A stretch of DNA of 64,000 nt. It comes from Candidatus Limivivens intestinipullorum (GTDB lineage: Bacteria > Bacillota > Clostridia > Lachnospirales > Lachnospiraceae). The position numbers and the translations under genes are program-made. The stretch is taken from positions 27,165-91,164 of the forward strand of contig DVIQ01000110.1 of NCBI GenBank assembly GCA_018711185.1, written 5' to 3'. Shown piece by piece: positions 44,135 through 53,806 of this stretch. Positions within the stretch are counted from its first letter, which is position 1; every line of letters begins with the position of its first letter. Below the pieces are notes generated by a model. That model ran no database searches and was not told the DNA's origin. It saw nothing but the letters and a program-made list of their open reading frames with translations.

Positions 44135-44163
44135 AAAAAAGGGGCGCCCAGGCGCCCCTTTGC
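44135..44163 (+). terminator. Terminator of the PBP gene
   Basis: GGGGCGCC/GGCGCCCC with a 2-nt loop, A-run before and TTT after, 27 nt beyond the stop codon. Confidence 0.8.
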
Positions 44164-44214
44164 TCCTGCCTACGGCTGGCTTCGCGGATTTATATTGCCC
44201 GGAAAGGAAGAACC

Positions 44215-45993
44215 ATGCGGAAAAATACGGTGACGAAACGAATCAACAATCTTCCCCTGAAAACGAAAATTCTGGCGATCACTCTGATCGGCGTCTGTAC
44301 CATGGCCATTGTGTCCTTTCTAGCCGTCCAGATCCTGTCTGGCTCCTACAATGAGCTTCTGTACGACACTCTCTCCGACTCCATTACCTATTCCTCCTCA
44401 GGCATCGAGGAATATATGGAAGAGATGGAAGATCTGACCTCCATGTTCCTGTCTGATGAAAAAGTTCAGACGAATCTCACAGAGGTCAAAACCAGCAGTG
44501 AAGAGGGTTACACCTCCCTGATGGCCGTGGCGAACCTGCGAAATTACATCGCGGAGTACTACCAAAATTTCTCCGACGGCATCCTGAAATACATTAGTCT
44601 GTACATGCCCGGCACCGTGGTTTACACCAACGTGATCGCGGCAGACCGGACGCCCGGCAACGTCCAGGAGGAGATCATCGCCCAGGCAAATCTTCAGGAC
44701 GGAGGCCTTTGCTGGGTCACTGATTACATAGAGGACTACGGTCTGTTTCTGGCCAGAAATATCCGAAAAATTGAGGGGCTTACTCTGGACAACCTTGGAA
44801 CCATTCTGCTGAATGTGGATATGGATGCTCTCATTGCAGCCAACGCCAGACTGGACGGACAGTACGGAGAATCTGCCTACGTGATCTTAAACGGCAGTCA
44901 AATCCTTTATCATACGGACAACCTCACCTTCGAAAACGCGGTTCAGGTGCAGAAAGCCTCTGTGAACAATTACTCTGTTTTAGAGCTGAACGGCAAGAGC
45001 TACTTTGCCGCCCACGGAGGCATCAGCCGATACGGCTGGGATTATTACTGTCTCATCTCCTATAATGGAATCGCCAGACAGCTCGCGCGCGTCAAATGGG
45101 TAAGCTTTGTCATCGTCATCTTGGATCTGCTGGTGGTCATCTGCCTGTCCGTGCGTCTAGTTGGCCGGCTTATGGTCCATGTCAGCAGGCTGATCCACAA
45201 GATGCGCCAGTTCGCGGCAGACAACACCAAGGTTCCCCAGGTTGATTACGATTATTCTGACCGGGGCGATGAGCTGGGACTTTTAAACCGTCAATTTGAC
45301 GAGATGAGCGAAACCATCATCCGGCTGATACAGGAAAATTACGTGAACGAAATTCTAAAAAAGGAAGCGCAGCTCAAGGCTTTGGAAAACCAGATTAATC
45401 CGCATTTTCTCTACAATACGCTGGATTCCATCAAATGGCGGGCCAAAGCCATCGGAGAAAAAAACATTTCCTCCATGGTGGAGGCCCTGGCCCTTCTTCT
45501 GCGCACTTCCCTTGGAAACCGGCAGGAGGCCTCCTTTACCCTGGCGCGGGAACTCCAGGTCGTCAGTTCCTACATCACGATCCAAAAGCTTCGGTATGAG
45601 GACCGGCTGAATTTTGAGAACCGGATCGACCCCAGATACGGGGATACGCTGATTCCAAAGCTGGTCGTTCAGCCTCTGGTAGAAAATGCCATTTATTACG
45701 GTCTGGAAACAAATGTGGAAGCGTGCTATATTATAGTAACCGCCATGGTAATGGACGGGATTCTCCGCATCTACGTAAAAAATACCGGCTCCGAGTTTGA
45801 AGATGATCTTATACGGAAGTTAGAGACCGGAGAAATCCGTCCCCACGGCCATGGGGTTGGACTCATAAACATTGATCGACGGATAAAAATGCAGTACGGG
45901 AAGGATTTCGGGCTTATCCTTTATAATGAGGAGGACTACGCGGTGGCCGAGCTTTCCGTACCTGCGGCAAGAGAAGAGGTTGCGCAATGCTGA
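44215..45993 (+). CDS. Sensor histidine kinase, YesM-like
   Basis: A 592-residue membrane kinase. Transmembrane helices near residues 19-40 and 292-314 enclose a large extracellular sensor (Cache-like), followed by a HAMP region. The His_kinase domain carries the phosphorylation motif QINPHFLYNTLDSIKW, then HATPase_c with PLVENAIYYGL and HGVGLINIDRRI. YesM-type kinases pair with AraC-type YesN regulators to control sugar uptake. The gene overlaps the regulator by 7 nt. Confidence 0.9.
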   Translation: MRKNTVTKRINNLPLKTKILAITLIGVCTMAIVSFLAVQILSGSYNELLYDTLSDSITYSSSGIEEYMEEMEDLTSMFLSDEKVQTNLTEVKTSSEEGYTSLMAVANLRNYIAEYYQNFSDGILKYISLYMPGTVVYTNVIAADRTPGNVQEEIIAQANLQDGGLCWVTDYIEDYGLFLARNIRKIEGLTLDNLGTILLNVDMDALIAANARLDGQYGESAYVILNGSQILYHTDNLTFENAVQVQKASVNNYSVLELNGKSYFAAHGGISRYGWDYYCLISYNGIARQLARVKWVSFVIVILDLLVVICLSVRLVGRLMVHVSRLIHKMRQFAADNTKVPQVDYDYSDRGDELGLLNRQFDEMSETIIRLIQENYVNEILKKEAQLKALENQINPHFLYNTLDSIKWRAKAIGEKNISSMVEALALLLRTSLGNRQEASFTLARELQVVSSYITIQKLRYEDRLNFENRIDPRYGDTLIPKLVVQPLVENAIYYGLETNVEACYIIVTAMVMDGILRIYVKNTGSEFEDDLIRKLETGEIRPHGHGVGLINIDRRIKMQYGKDFGLILYNEEDYAVAELSVPAAREEVAQC

Positions 45994-47528
45994 AAATGAT
46001 TATCGCTGACGACGAACGCGTAATACGTGAGACGATTTCCACCCTGATCGACTGGGAAAAAATCGGGATCCGTCTCATCGGCCTGTGTCAGGATGGAATC
46101 GAAGCCTATAATATGATTCTGGACGAATCACCGGATATTGTTATGACCGATATACGGATGCCCGGTCTTTCCGGTCTGGAGCTGATCCGGGAAATCACCG
46201 GTACGGATAAACAGATCCAGTTTATCCTTCTGTCCGGCTACGAAGAGTTTGATTATGCCAGGGAAGCCATGAAGTACGGCGTCCGCCATTATCTTTTAAA
46301 GCCCTGCAGCGAGGAACAGATCACGGAAAGCGTCCAGGAGGCGTCCCGGGACTGCCTGCAGGCCAGGCAAAGCCGTATACAGCGGGAGCAGAGCGGCGCG
46401 ATGGTCAGAACCATACAGCAGGATATTCTGTATCACCTGCTGGTGGAGGGACTTTGGGCATCCCCGGACAGCGACATCGGGAAGCGTATGGACACCATGG
46501 CGGACTTCTATGGGCCGTATATGGATTTTTGCCGCCGCCCCTGCTGCCTGTATTACGTCTATTTTCTGGAAGAGTCCAGGCTGCCGGGCTCTCTGGATTC
46601 CTTAAAGGAGCTGGAAGCGCGCCAAAGCAGCCCTCTCTTTTTCTATGGCGTTTATGTAAAAAATACCCTTCTCCTCTTCTGCTTTTCCCATGTGGACAGC
46701 AGGCTTTTGGATGAGGCGTTTTCGCAGGTCTCAAGCGGCATCCGCTTGGAAGAACACCTGTTTCCGGATCTGACCCGGCTTCTGGAAGAGGTACTCTGGC
46801 GAATCCGGCGATATGATACCGTCTATGCCATCCACGGATTCCGTCCCCTTCCGGTGTCCAATCACACGGCCATGGAGCACATACAGACTGTCTGCCAGGG
46901 ACTTGAAACAGCCAATAAAGCCGGGGTACACCGTCTCTTTGGTGAACTGCGCCTCATGGTCTCTCAGGCCGTCCAGCCGGAATTTTTGAAAACCTTTGCC
47001 GGAAGCGTCTGCCTGCACCTGTCCTCCATGGACGCTCTGTCCTCGGTGGAAGCAGCGGAATTTATCAAAACCGTAAGCCAGACGGAGGACTTTACCGTTC
47101 TTGGCGGTTTGATCGAGCAAATGCTGTCAAAGGCGGAAAACGCGCTTTCCCGTTCCTCCCACAATTACGGCGCGCTGGCTGAAAAAATCATGGACTATGT
47201 GAACACGCATCTCTCCGACCAGAGCCTGACTCTGAAAAAGATCTCGGAGGAGTATCTGTACATGAACGTAGACTATGTAAGCCGCCAGTTCCGGAAAAGC
47301 ACCGGTCGGAAATTTTCCCAATATCTTACCGAACAGCGGGTACGGCGGGCAAAAGAGCTTTTGTCCCATGAGGATACGGCAAAAATCCAGTATGTAGCGG
47401 AACAGGTGGGCTGCGGAAATAACCCCCAGTATTTCAGCCAGATTTTCAAAAAGACCGTAGGTATGACGCCGGGCAAATGGGCCTCGAAAATCCGCAGCGG
47501 CGCGGACCGTACATCGCCACAGCACTAA
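45987..47528 (+). CDS. Response regulator with AraC-type HTH, YesN-like
   Basis: A 513-residue regulator: receiver domain with phospho-acceptor Asp in DIVMTDIRMPGLSG (about residue 55) and KPC in HYLLKPCSEEQ, a long middle region, and a C-terminal AraC double HTH (LSDQSLTLKKISEEYLYM, CGNNPQYFSQIFKKTVGMTPGKW). Co-transcribed with the kinase at 44215 and immediately upstream of a CUT1 importer and a GH2 enzyme, its probable targets. Confidence 0.9.
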   Translation: MLKMIIADDERVIRETISTLIDWEKIGIRLIGLCQDGIEAYNMILDESPDIVMTDIRMPGLSGLELIREITGTDKQIQFILLSGYEEFDYAREAMKYGVRHYLLKPCSEEQITESVQEASRDCLQARQSRIQREQSGAMVRTIQQDILYHLLVEGLWASPDSDIGKRMDTMADFYGPYMDFCRRPCCLYYVYFLEESRLPGSLDSLKELEARQSSPLFFYGVYVKNTLLLFCFSHVDSRLLDEAFSQVSSGIRLEEHLFPDLTRLLEEVLWRIRRYDTVYAIHGFRPLPVSNHTAMEHIQTVCQGLETANKAGVHRLFGELRLMVSQAVQPEFLKTFAGSVCLHLSSMDALSSVEAAEFIKTVSQTEDFTVLGGLIEQMLSKAENALSRSSHNYGALAEKIMDYVNTHLSDQSLTLKKISEEYLYMNVDYVSRQFRKSTGRKFSQYLTEQRVRRAKELLSHEDTAKIQYVAEQVGCGNNPQYFSQIFKKTVGMTPGKWASKIRSGADRTSPQH

Positions 47529-47650
47529 TCCCCGTTTCCGCCAGGTCGCGCATTTATCGGCAAGTGCAGCCGGAACATCAAGCAAATCTTTACAATCCGC
47601 TTCTCTGCTTACTTATAACTGAACGGAATCGGTTTTTTACACCTGCGAGT

Positions 47651-47688
47651 CGGTTTTCTCAGATTGAGAAAACCGGCTGTTTTTTTTA
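47651..47688 (+). terminator. Terminator after the YesN-like gene
   Basis: CGGTTTTCTC (47651-47660) and GAGAAAACCG (47666-47675) followed by GCTG and eight T. It overlaps promoter sequences of the next gene (47664-47692). Confidence 0.85.
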
Positions 47689-47692
47689 TAAT
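47664..47692 (+). promoter_or_regulatory. Promoter of the sugar-importer/beta-glucuronidase operon
   Basis: TTGAGA (47664-47669) and TATAAT (47687-47692) with a 17-nt spacer, interleaved with the terminator hairpin and T-tract. The spacer includes seven T. Confidence 0.55.
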
Positions 47693-47755
47693 AAACTTAT
47701 CAAAAAGAACGGCTGGCCTCCAGGCCAAGCTACCCGGAAAAGAAAGGAGCAATTT

Positions 47756-49048
47756 ATGAAAAAGAAGACCATTGCAATGCTGCTGTTGTCTGCTATGCTG
47801 GCCGGAGCACTTGGAACGGCGGCCTGCGCCGAGGAAACAGGAGATATCCAGCTCAGCGTATTCTGGTGGGGCAGCCAGACCCGAAATGAGCGTACCCAGC
47901 AGATTCTGGACATGTATGCGGAAGAAAATCCAGGTATCACCTTTGACGGACAGTTCTCCGCTGATTACTGGCCTCGTCTGGCTACCCTTTCCGCAGGACA
48001 TATGATGCCGGATGTGGTTCAGATGGATTATACCTATATTACCCAGTATGCGGAAAACAATCTTCTGGTAGACCTTACCCCTTATATCGAAGACGGCACC
48101 ATCGATGTCAGCAACGTATCCGAAGACATCCTGAATACCGGAAAAGTAGGAGACGGTCTTTACGCTATCTGCAACGGTATTAACGCGCCCTCCCTGCTTT
48201 ACAACAAAACCCTTCTGGACGAGGCGGGCATTGAGATTCACGATCAGATGACTCTGGATGAATTCCTGGATGTATGCCGGGAAGTTTATGAAAAAACCGG
48301 ATATAAAACCAGCTTGAGTTACGGCGGCAATACAAACCGGGATTTTCTGGCTTACCTGCTCAGAGGCCAGGGCAAGGAGCTCTTTAATGGTGAAGAATTC
48401 GGCGTAGAAAGCGCGGAAGACTTTGTACAATTCTTCTCCATATTCGAAACAGGCATCCAGGAAGGCTGGCATGTGGACCCGAGTACCTATGTAGAGCGCA
48501 CCCGCGGCCAGGTTGAACAGGATTGTCTGGTATACGGAAGCAGCCCGGAGACCATGTCCTGGTGCGGATTCTACCACTCCAACCAGCTTGTGGCAATGCA
48601 GGCCGCAGCGCCGGAAGGAACGGATATTGCCATGACTACATTCCCCTCCGACAATCCTCAGGTATCCAACTACTTAAAGCCCAGCCAGTTTTTCTCCATT
48701 AGTGTAGACAGCGAGCATCCCGATGAAGCGGCAAAACTAATCGACTATATTACAAACTCCGTTGAGTGCAATAACGTTCTTCTGGGCGAGCGCGGTGTTC
48801 CCATTTCCAGCGTGGTATCCGAAGCCATCACAGAAAATCTGACGCCGGATGAGCAGGAAGTCGTAACCTATATCAATGATGTGGTTACCCCCAATTCCAC
48901 CCAGGTGGACCCGCCTACGCCGACCAACTCCAGCGAAGTATTCACCCTTCTGGATACTCTGACCGAGCAGGTTCTCTATGGCCAGTTATCAGCAGAAGAA
49001 GCTGCACAGCAGTTATATGACCAGGGGAGCGCATATCTGGCATCCTAA
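47756..49048 (+). CDS. Carbohydrate ABC transporter substrate-binding protein (CUT1 type)
   Basis: A 430-residue extracellular solute-binding protein, family 1 fold (LSVFWWGSQTRNERTQQILDMYAEENPGI, YAICNGINAPSLLYNKTLLDEAGIE). Signal peptide MKKKTIAMLLLSAMLAGALG. A Cys is present in GTAACAEE, but its context is a poor lipobox and also offers an Ala-Cys-Ala signal peptidase I cut. Probably binds the oligosaccharide or glucuronide delivered to the permeases at 49399 and 50296. ATG follows AAAGGAG. Confidence 0.9.
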   Translation: MKKKTIAMLLLSAMLAGALGTAACAEETGDIQLSVFWWGSQTRNERTQQILDMYAEENPGITFDGQFSADYWPRLATLSAGHMMPDVVQMDYTYITQYAENNLLVDLTPYIEDGTIDVSNVSEDILNTGKVGDGLYAICNGINAPSLLYNKTLLDEAGIEIHDQMTLDEFLDVCREVYEKTGYKTSLSYGGNTNRDFLAYLLRGQGKELFNGEEFGVESAEDFVQFFSIFETGIQEGWHVDPSTYVERTRGQVEQDCLVYGSSPETMSWCGFYHSNQLVAMQAAAPEGTDIAMTTFPSDNPQVSNYLKPSQFFSISVDSEHPDEAAKLIDYITNSVECNNVLLGERGVPISSVVSEAITENLTPDEQEVVTYINDVVTPNSTQVDPPTPTNSSEVFTLLDTLTEQVLYGQLSAEEAAQQLYDQGSAYLAS

Positions 49049-49398
49049 GCCCGCATGCATGCCGTCTGTCCGGCGGCGGACTTTCAGAGTAACCCTGCAT
49101 GCGTCCACACCGGAATTCCCGGCGTAAAGAGAACAGCCCTGCTGCCTGACCGTATCCGTATATGTTTTTTCGGTCACACAGCAGGGCCTTCTTATCGCTC
49201 TCCGAATCCCCTGAGCGGTCCGGTTTTCATTTTGTTCCTGCCTGTCCGTGCTGCCGAAATTTGCCTTCTCCTCAATGGCCGCTTACTTATGCCGCAGAGG
49301 GCATTTCTTTCCCCAGTCATCGGATGAGGTTCAACTTCTCTACAAAACTATCCGCGGTTTCCGCCTCTTTCCGGGCAGTATCCGCAAAAGGAAGGATT
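49049..49398. other. Gap between binding-protein and permease genes with a large hairpin
   Basis: GCCCTGCTG (49136-49144) pairs with CAGCAGGGC (49179-49187), with inner TGACCG/CGGTCA, followed by CTTCTTATC. A likely processing or partial-termination structure that raises binding-protein over permease expression. A 90-codon frame at 49055-49327 has no ribosome-binding site. Confidence 0.6.
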
Positions 49399-50295
49399 AT
49401 GCGAAAAAAATTTAAAATCAATATTTATAAAGAAAGTACGGCCGGGATTCTCTTTACCCTGCCGTTTACCATCGGATTTCTTCTGTTTCTGGTGGTTCCT
49501 TTAGGAATTTCCCTTTACTACGCGTTTTGTGACTACAATATTTTATCACCTGCCGTTTTTACAGGACTGAAAAATTTCCAAACCATGCTGAAGGATAACT
49601 TGTTCTGGAAATCTTTGCAGGTAACGTTTTTCTATGCCGTAGTTTCCGTGCCCCTGAAGCTTGCCTTCGCCCTTCTGGTGGCTGTTCTGTTCTTGAAAAC
49701 CTCAAAAGCTTCCGCCATATACCGGGCTGTCTACTATCTGCCCTCCATCATCGGAGGCTCTGTGGCTGTCTCCATTCTCTGGAAACGGATGTTTGCCATG
49801 GACGGCACCATAAACCGGCTGCTTCAGGGCATCGGACTGAATGTGAATATCGCCTGGCTTGGAAATACGGATACTGCCATCTGGACTCTGATTATTCTGA
49901 CTGTATGGCAGTTCGGCTCCTCCATGCTCATCTTCCTGTCCTCCTTAAAGCAGATTCCCAGCTCCTTTTATGAAGCTGCCACAGTGGACGGCGCTGGAAA
50001 ATGGAAGCAGTTTGTGAGCATTACCCTGCCCCTTTTAACCCCCACCATTTTCTTTAACCTGGTTATGCAAATGATCAATGCCCTCCTGGCATTCACGCAG
50101 TGCTTCATCATCACCCAAGGACAGCCTTTAAATTCTACGCTGTTTTATATGGTTCATATGTACAATCAGACCTTTGTAAGCTACAATGCCGGCTACGGCG
50201 CGGCCCTGGCATGGGTTATGATCCTGATTGTCGGCACAGTAACCGGCCTTTTATTCGCCACGAAAAAACGCTGGGTCTATGACGGAGGGTTCTGA
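49399..50295 (+). CDS. Sugar ABC transporter permease, MalF/UgpA type
   Basis: A 298-residue permease with six transmembrane segments (first at about residues 14-38) and the EAA loop EAATVDGAGKWKQFVSITLPLL. It forms the CUT1 channel with the permease at 50296. No cognate ATPase gene is nearby, so a shared MsmX/UgpC-type ATPase elsewhere is likely. The ATG at 49399 follows GGAAGGA; a longer upstream frame crosses the intergenic hairpin and is rejected. Confidence 0.92.
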   Translation: MRKKFKINIYKESTAGILFTLPFTIGFLLFLVVPLGISLYYAFCDYNILSPAVFTGLKNFQTMLKDNLFWKSLQVTFFYAVVSVPLKLAFALLVAVLFLKTSKASAIYRAVYYLPSIIGGSVAVSILWKRMFAMDGTINRLLQGIGLNVNIAWLGNTDTAIWTLIILTVWQFGSSMLIFLSSLKQIPSSFYEAATVDGAGKWKQFVSITLPLLTPTIFFNLVMQMINALLAFTQCFIITQGQPLNSTLFYMVHMYNQTFVSYNAGYGAALAWVMILIVGTVTGLLFATKKRWVYDGGF

Positions 50296-51141
50296 ATGAT
50301 GCGTAAAAAAACATTGAAAAAAACCATTTATTATGTTATTGTCACGGTAATCGGGTTTGCCATGATCTATCCTCTTCTGTGGATGATCATGAGCTCCTTT
50401 AAGGATACCAACACCATCTTTGTGACGGCGGGTTCTCTGATTCCGGAGGAGTTTACTCTGAATAATTATGTAAACGGCTGGAAAGGATTTGCAGGCATCA
50501 CCTTTGGCAGGTTCTTTTCCAATTCTCTGTTTATCTCCGTCGTTGCCACCATCGGTACGATTGTTTCCTCCTCCCTGGTGGCTTTCGGATTTTCCAGGTG
50601 CCGTTTTCCCGGGAAAAAGATTCTGTTCGCCGGCGTACTGCTGTCCATGATGGTTCCGGCCCAGGTCCTCATGGTGCCACAGTATCTCTGGTACCAGAAG
50701 CTTGGCTGGATTGGCAGCTACCTTCCCCTGATTGTCCCCTACTGTTTTGCCATCCAGGGTTTTTTCGTCTATCTGATGGTAAACTTTATGGACGGCATTC
50801 CCAAAGAGCTGGACGAGGCGGCAAAAATCGACGGCTGTTCTTATTTCGGCATCTACCGCTGGATTCTGCTTCCCCTGTCCGTACCCGCCATGGTTACGGC
50901 CGGTATTTTCTCCTTTATGTGGAGATGGGACGACTTTCTCTCCGCTCTGCTCTATGTAAATCAGGCGGAGCAGTATCCGGCCTGCCTTGCACTGAAGCTT
51001 TTCTCTGATCCGGGATCTTCCTCCGATTACGGAGCCATGTTCGCCATGGCGGCGGTATCTCTGATCCCCATTGTACTGATTTTTATTTTCTTCCAAAAAT
51101 ATCTGGTGGAAGGAATTTCCACCTCTGGATTAAAAGGATAG
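50296..51141 (+). CDS. Sugar ABC transporter permease, MalG/UgpE type
   Basis: A 281-residue permease with six transmembrane segments and the EAA loop DEAAKIDGCSYFGIYRWILLPLS. The N-terminal helix IYYVIVTVIGFAMIYPLLWMIMSSFK is typical of MalG. It begins immediately after the stop of the MalF-type gene, with GGAGG 7 nt upstream. Confidence 0.92.
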   Translation: MMRKKTLKKTIYYVIVTVIGFAMIYPLLWMIMSSFKDTNTIFVTAGSLIPEEFTLNNYVNGWKGFAGITFGRFFSNSLFISVVATIGTIVSSSLVAFGFSRCRFPGKKILFAGVLLSMMVPAQVLMVPQYLWYQKLGWIGSYLPLIVPYCFAIQGFFVYLMVNFMDGIPKELDEAAKIDGCSYFGIYRWILLPLSVPAMVTAGIFSFMWRWDDFLSALLYVNQAEQYPACLALKLFSDPGSSSDYGAMFAMAAVSLIPIVLIFIFFQKYLVEGISTSGLKG

Positions 51142-51150
51142 GAGGTTTTT

Positions 51151-52827
51151 ATGCTTCGCACATTCGACACACACAAAATACGCAAAACCCGTGAGCTTTC
51201 CGGCAGACTCTGGGATTTCACCCCCGCGGAGGGCGAATACGCCGGCAAGACGCAGAAAGTCATGGTTCCAAGCTGTCTGGAAACCTATCCGGGCTTTGGC
51301 AACTACCGGGGCCTTGCCGACTATGAAACCACCTTTGAGGCCCAGGGAAACGTCCGTCTGGAGTTCAAAGGCGTCAGCCATTTTGCCAGGGTCTTTATCG
51401 ACGGCAGAGAGACTGCCAGCCACTACGGCTCCTACACCCCCTTTTCCGTATGCGTCACCGGCCTGGCCGCCGGGACGCATACGCTGAAGGTCACGGTGGA
51501 CAACGCGTTCCGGGACGAGTATTCTCTGGACTTTCCAAATGATTACATGTCCTATGGAGGAATTTCCAGAGGCGTATGCCTGGACGAGATCGGCGAGCTC
51601 TTCCTTCAATGGGTGCATATCACGCCTCTGAAAGAGGAAAGCGGCGTCTGGACCGTCCGCGCGGAGGTTTCGGTGCGAAATCTGACAGAACGCGCCGGAT
51701 GCGCCCTCCTCTCCCTCTCCCTTGCCGGCCAGGAACTGATATCCTCCCAGATCAGCCCCGCCCCAGGAGAGCAGTCCTATACTTTTGAAAATCTGACTGT
51801 CACCGGCGTAACTCCCTGGTCCATGGATTCTCCGGTCCTGTACCCGATCCAGGCCAGGCTTTCCCAGGACGGCCAGGTCTTTGACGACCTCATCGACCGC
51901 ACCGGGTTCCGTCTGGTACAGGTTCAGGACAACCGGATTCTTTTAAACGGCCGTCCAGTACGGATCAAGGGCTTCTGCCGCCATGAAGACCATCCCCATT
52001 TCGGCTGCGCCCTTCCGGCGGAGGCCATTGCCAGGGATCTGCAGCTTGTCCGGGATCTGGGAGCCAACTCCATCCGGACCTCCCACTATCCAAACGACGA
52101 GCTTTTCCTGGATATGTGTGATGAAATGGGTATTCTGGTCTGGGAGGAAAACCACGCCAGAGGCCTTTCCGAAGAACAGATGCGAAATCCTTTCTTCGAA
52201 CCCCAGTGCGAAGAGGTCATCCGGGCCATGATTACCGCCCACTACAATCACCCTTCCATCTATATCTGGGGCATCCTCAATGAGTGCGCCAGCGACACCG
52301 CCCTTGGCCGGGAGTGCTACCAGGCACAGTTTTCCTTAATCCGTTCCCTGGATTTGAGCCGTCCGGTAAGCTATGCCTCCTGCAAATACAATGCGGATAT
52401 CTGCCAGGATCTCCCGGATATCTGCTCCTGGAACATGTATCCTTACTGGTATGACGATGAAACCGCCGTCAAAAAAATCGAGGATCTGGACGCCTTTCTC
52501 GGAAAACAGGGGATTCACAAGCCCCTGATCGTCTCCGAGGTCGGCGCCGGAGCCATCTATGCCTTCCGGGATACCGCAAAGGATGTGTGGAGCGAGGATC
52601 TCCAGGCTGAGATTCTGGGAAAACAACTCACAGAGATTTTTTCCAAAGAGCGCTGCAGCGGCCTGTATATCTGGCAGTTCTGTGACGTCCGGGTAAGCCG
52701 GATCTGGTGGGCGATGCGCCGCCCCAAGAGCCGGAACAACAAAGGGCTCGTGGACGAGTACCGGAGGCCGAAGCTGGCGTATGACGTGGTGAAAGGGATC
52801 TTTGAGAAATTAGAAAATTATTGGTAA
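51151..52827 (+). CDS. uidA: GH2 beta-glucuronidase
   Basis: A 558-residue cytoplasmic GH2 enzyme: jelly-roll (about 10-165), Ig-like (about 170-265) and TIM-barrel (about 270-558) domains. Acid/base Glu378 is in WGILNECAS and nucleophile Glu463 in IVSEVGAG. RNNKG with Asn529 and Lys531 aligns with the Asn566/Lys568 carboxylate-binding N-x-K motif of E. coli GUS, and the YRRPK that follows matches RDRKPK. The stretch before NECAS is short, so it would fall among the no-loop gut GUS enzymes. Beta-galactosidase is the alternative, but lacks N-x-K. It is the last gene of the importer operon, with AGGAGG just upstream. Confidence 0.85.
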   Translation: MLRTFDTHKIRKTRELSGRLWDFTPAEGEYAGKTQKVMVPSCLETYPGFGNYRGLADYETTFEAQGNVRLEFKGVSHFARVFIDGRETASHYGSYTPFSVCVTGLAAGTHTLKVTVDNAFRDEYSLDFPNDYMSYGGISRGVCLDEIGELFLQWVHITPLKEESGVWTVRAEVSVRNLTERAGCALLSLSLAGQELISSQISPAPGEQSYTFENLTVTGVTPWSMDSPVLYPIQARLSQDGQVFDDLIDRTGFRLVQVQDNRILLNGRPVRIKGFCRHEDHPHFGCALPAEAIARDLQLVRDLGANSIRTSHYPNDELFLDMCDEMGILVWEENHARGLSEEQMRNPFFEPQCEEVIRAMITAHYNHPSIYIWGILNECASDTALGRECYQAQFSLIRSLDLSRPVSYASCKYNADICQDLPDICSWNMYPYWYDDETAVKKIEDLDAFLGKQGIHKPLIVSEVGAGAIYAFRDTAKDVWSEDLQAEILGKQLTEIFSKERCSGLYIWQFCDVRVSRIWWAMRRPKSRNNKGLVDEYRRPKLAYDVVKGIFEKLENYW

Positions 52828-52833
52828 ATATAG

Positions 52834-52880
52834 AAAATCCCGCAGGGCATCCGCGAAATGCGTTTCCCTGCGGGATTTCT
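52834..52880. terminator. Bidirectional terminator after the beta-glucuronidase gene
   Basis: AAATCCCGCAGGG and CCCTGCGGGATTT form a 13-bp stem, A-rich before and T-containing after. It serves both convergent genes (51151-52827 and 52883-53806). Confidence 0.8.
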
Positions 52881-52882
52881 TC

Positions 52883-53806
52883 TCACCGGGTTTCTTCCAA
52901 AACAGGCTCTTTCCCATCTGACGATTTCCCGGCTATATTTTCTACAGCCATATCCTCCTTAGTTGTATCCTCCCCGGCTGTATTCTCCCGGTTTCCCGCC
53001 AGCGTATTCCAGACAAGGGCCAGAAGGATAATCCCCGCTCCGATCAGGGCGAAGCGGCCCATCTTCTCCCCGTAAAACAGGAACACCCATACCGGGTTGA
53101 GCACGGCCTCCAGAAGGCCGATCAGAGACGCGCTGACGGGACTCGTTAGCTTTACGCCCTTGGCGAAAAATACATAGGCAAGCCCCACCTGGAACACGCC
53201 CAGTGCAAGGAGGGCCGCCCAGCCGGTTCCGTCCAGCTTCCAGACATCTCCAAGAAACGGAATGGAGATGACAAAGGACAGAAGGAAGGCCGCCGCGCTG
53301 GAATCCTGGCTGCTTGCCTGGGGAAGGGAGTTCAGGAAGAACACCCCGGAAAAGCAGAAGCCGGCCCCAATGGCAATCAGATTTCCGAGAATCTGTCCGC
53401 CGTCCAGCTGATCCAGGAAGAAAAGAACCATCCCGGCAAAGGCCATGACCACCACAAGGCTCTGCTGTCTGCTTGGCGGCCTTTTCCGTCTAAGGCAGTC
53501 CCACAGCAGCACAAAAATGGGAGCCGTATACTGAAGCACAATGGCGTTGGCCGCCGTGGTCATCTTATTCGCCGTCACGTACAGCAGGTTGGTCATCACA
53601 AGACAGACCGCCGCCCCGAAAATCACGCCGTTTAACTTGATCCGCACACTTTTCCTGTAAATACAGAAAAACAGGAACGCCACCAGTGAACGGGCTCCGT
53701 TGATGGCCACCGCGTTCCCCGGAATAAATTTGATCAGGACGCCCCCTGTGGACCAAAGGAGGGCGGTCAGAAGGATATACAGATTTCCTTTGTTTTTTTC
53801 GCTCAT
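52883..53806 (-). CDS. EamA/DMT-family transporter
   Basis: A 307-residue protein with ten hydrophobic segments in two EamA repeats (LYILLTALLWSTGGVLIKFIPGN, NLIAIGAGFCFSGVFFLNSL). The loop SPVSASLIGLLEAVLNPVWVFLFYGEK is the family hallmark. Exports metabolites or amino acids in general; substrate unknown. An acidic C-terminal tail (about 30 residues) follows the last helix. The start at 53804-53806 has GGGAG 9 nt upstream. Confidence 0.87.
   Translation of the reverse strand: MSEKNKGNLYILLTALLWSTGGVLIKFIPGNAVAINGARSLVAFLFFCIYRKSVRIKLNGVIFGAAVCLVMTNLLYVTANKMTTAANAIVLQYTAPIFVLLWDCLRRKRPPSRQQSLVVVMAFAGMVLFFLDQLDGGQILGNLIAIGAGFCFSGVFFLNSLPQASSQDSSAAAFLLSFVISIPFLGDVWKLDGTGWAALLALGVFQVGLAYVFFAKGVKLTSPVSASLIGLLEAVLNPVWVFLFYGEKMGRFALIGAGIILLALVWNTLAGNRENTAGEDTTKEDMAVENIAGKSSDGKEPVLEETR

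Noticed and set aside
49055..49327. A 90-codon frame between the binding-protein and permease genes
   Set aside because: No ribosome-binding site, and it crosses the intercistronic hairpin.
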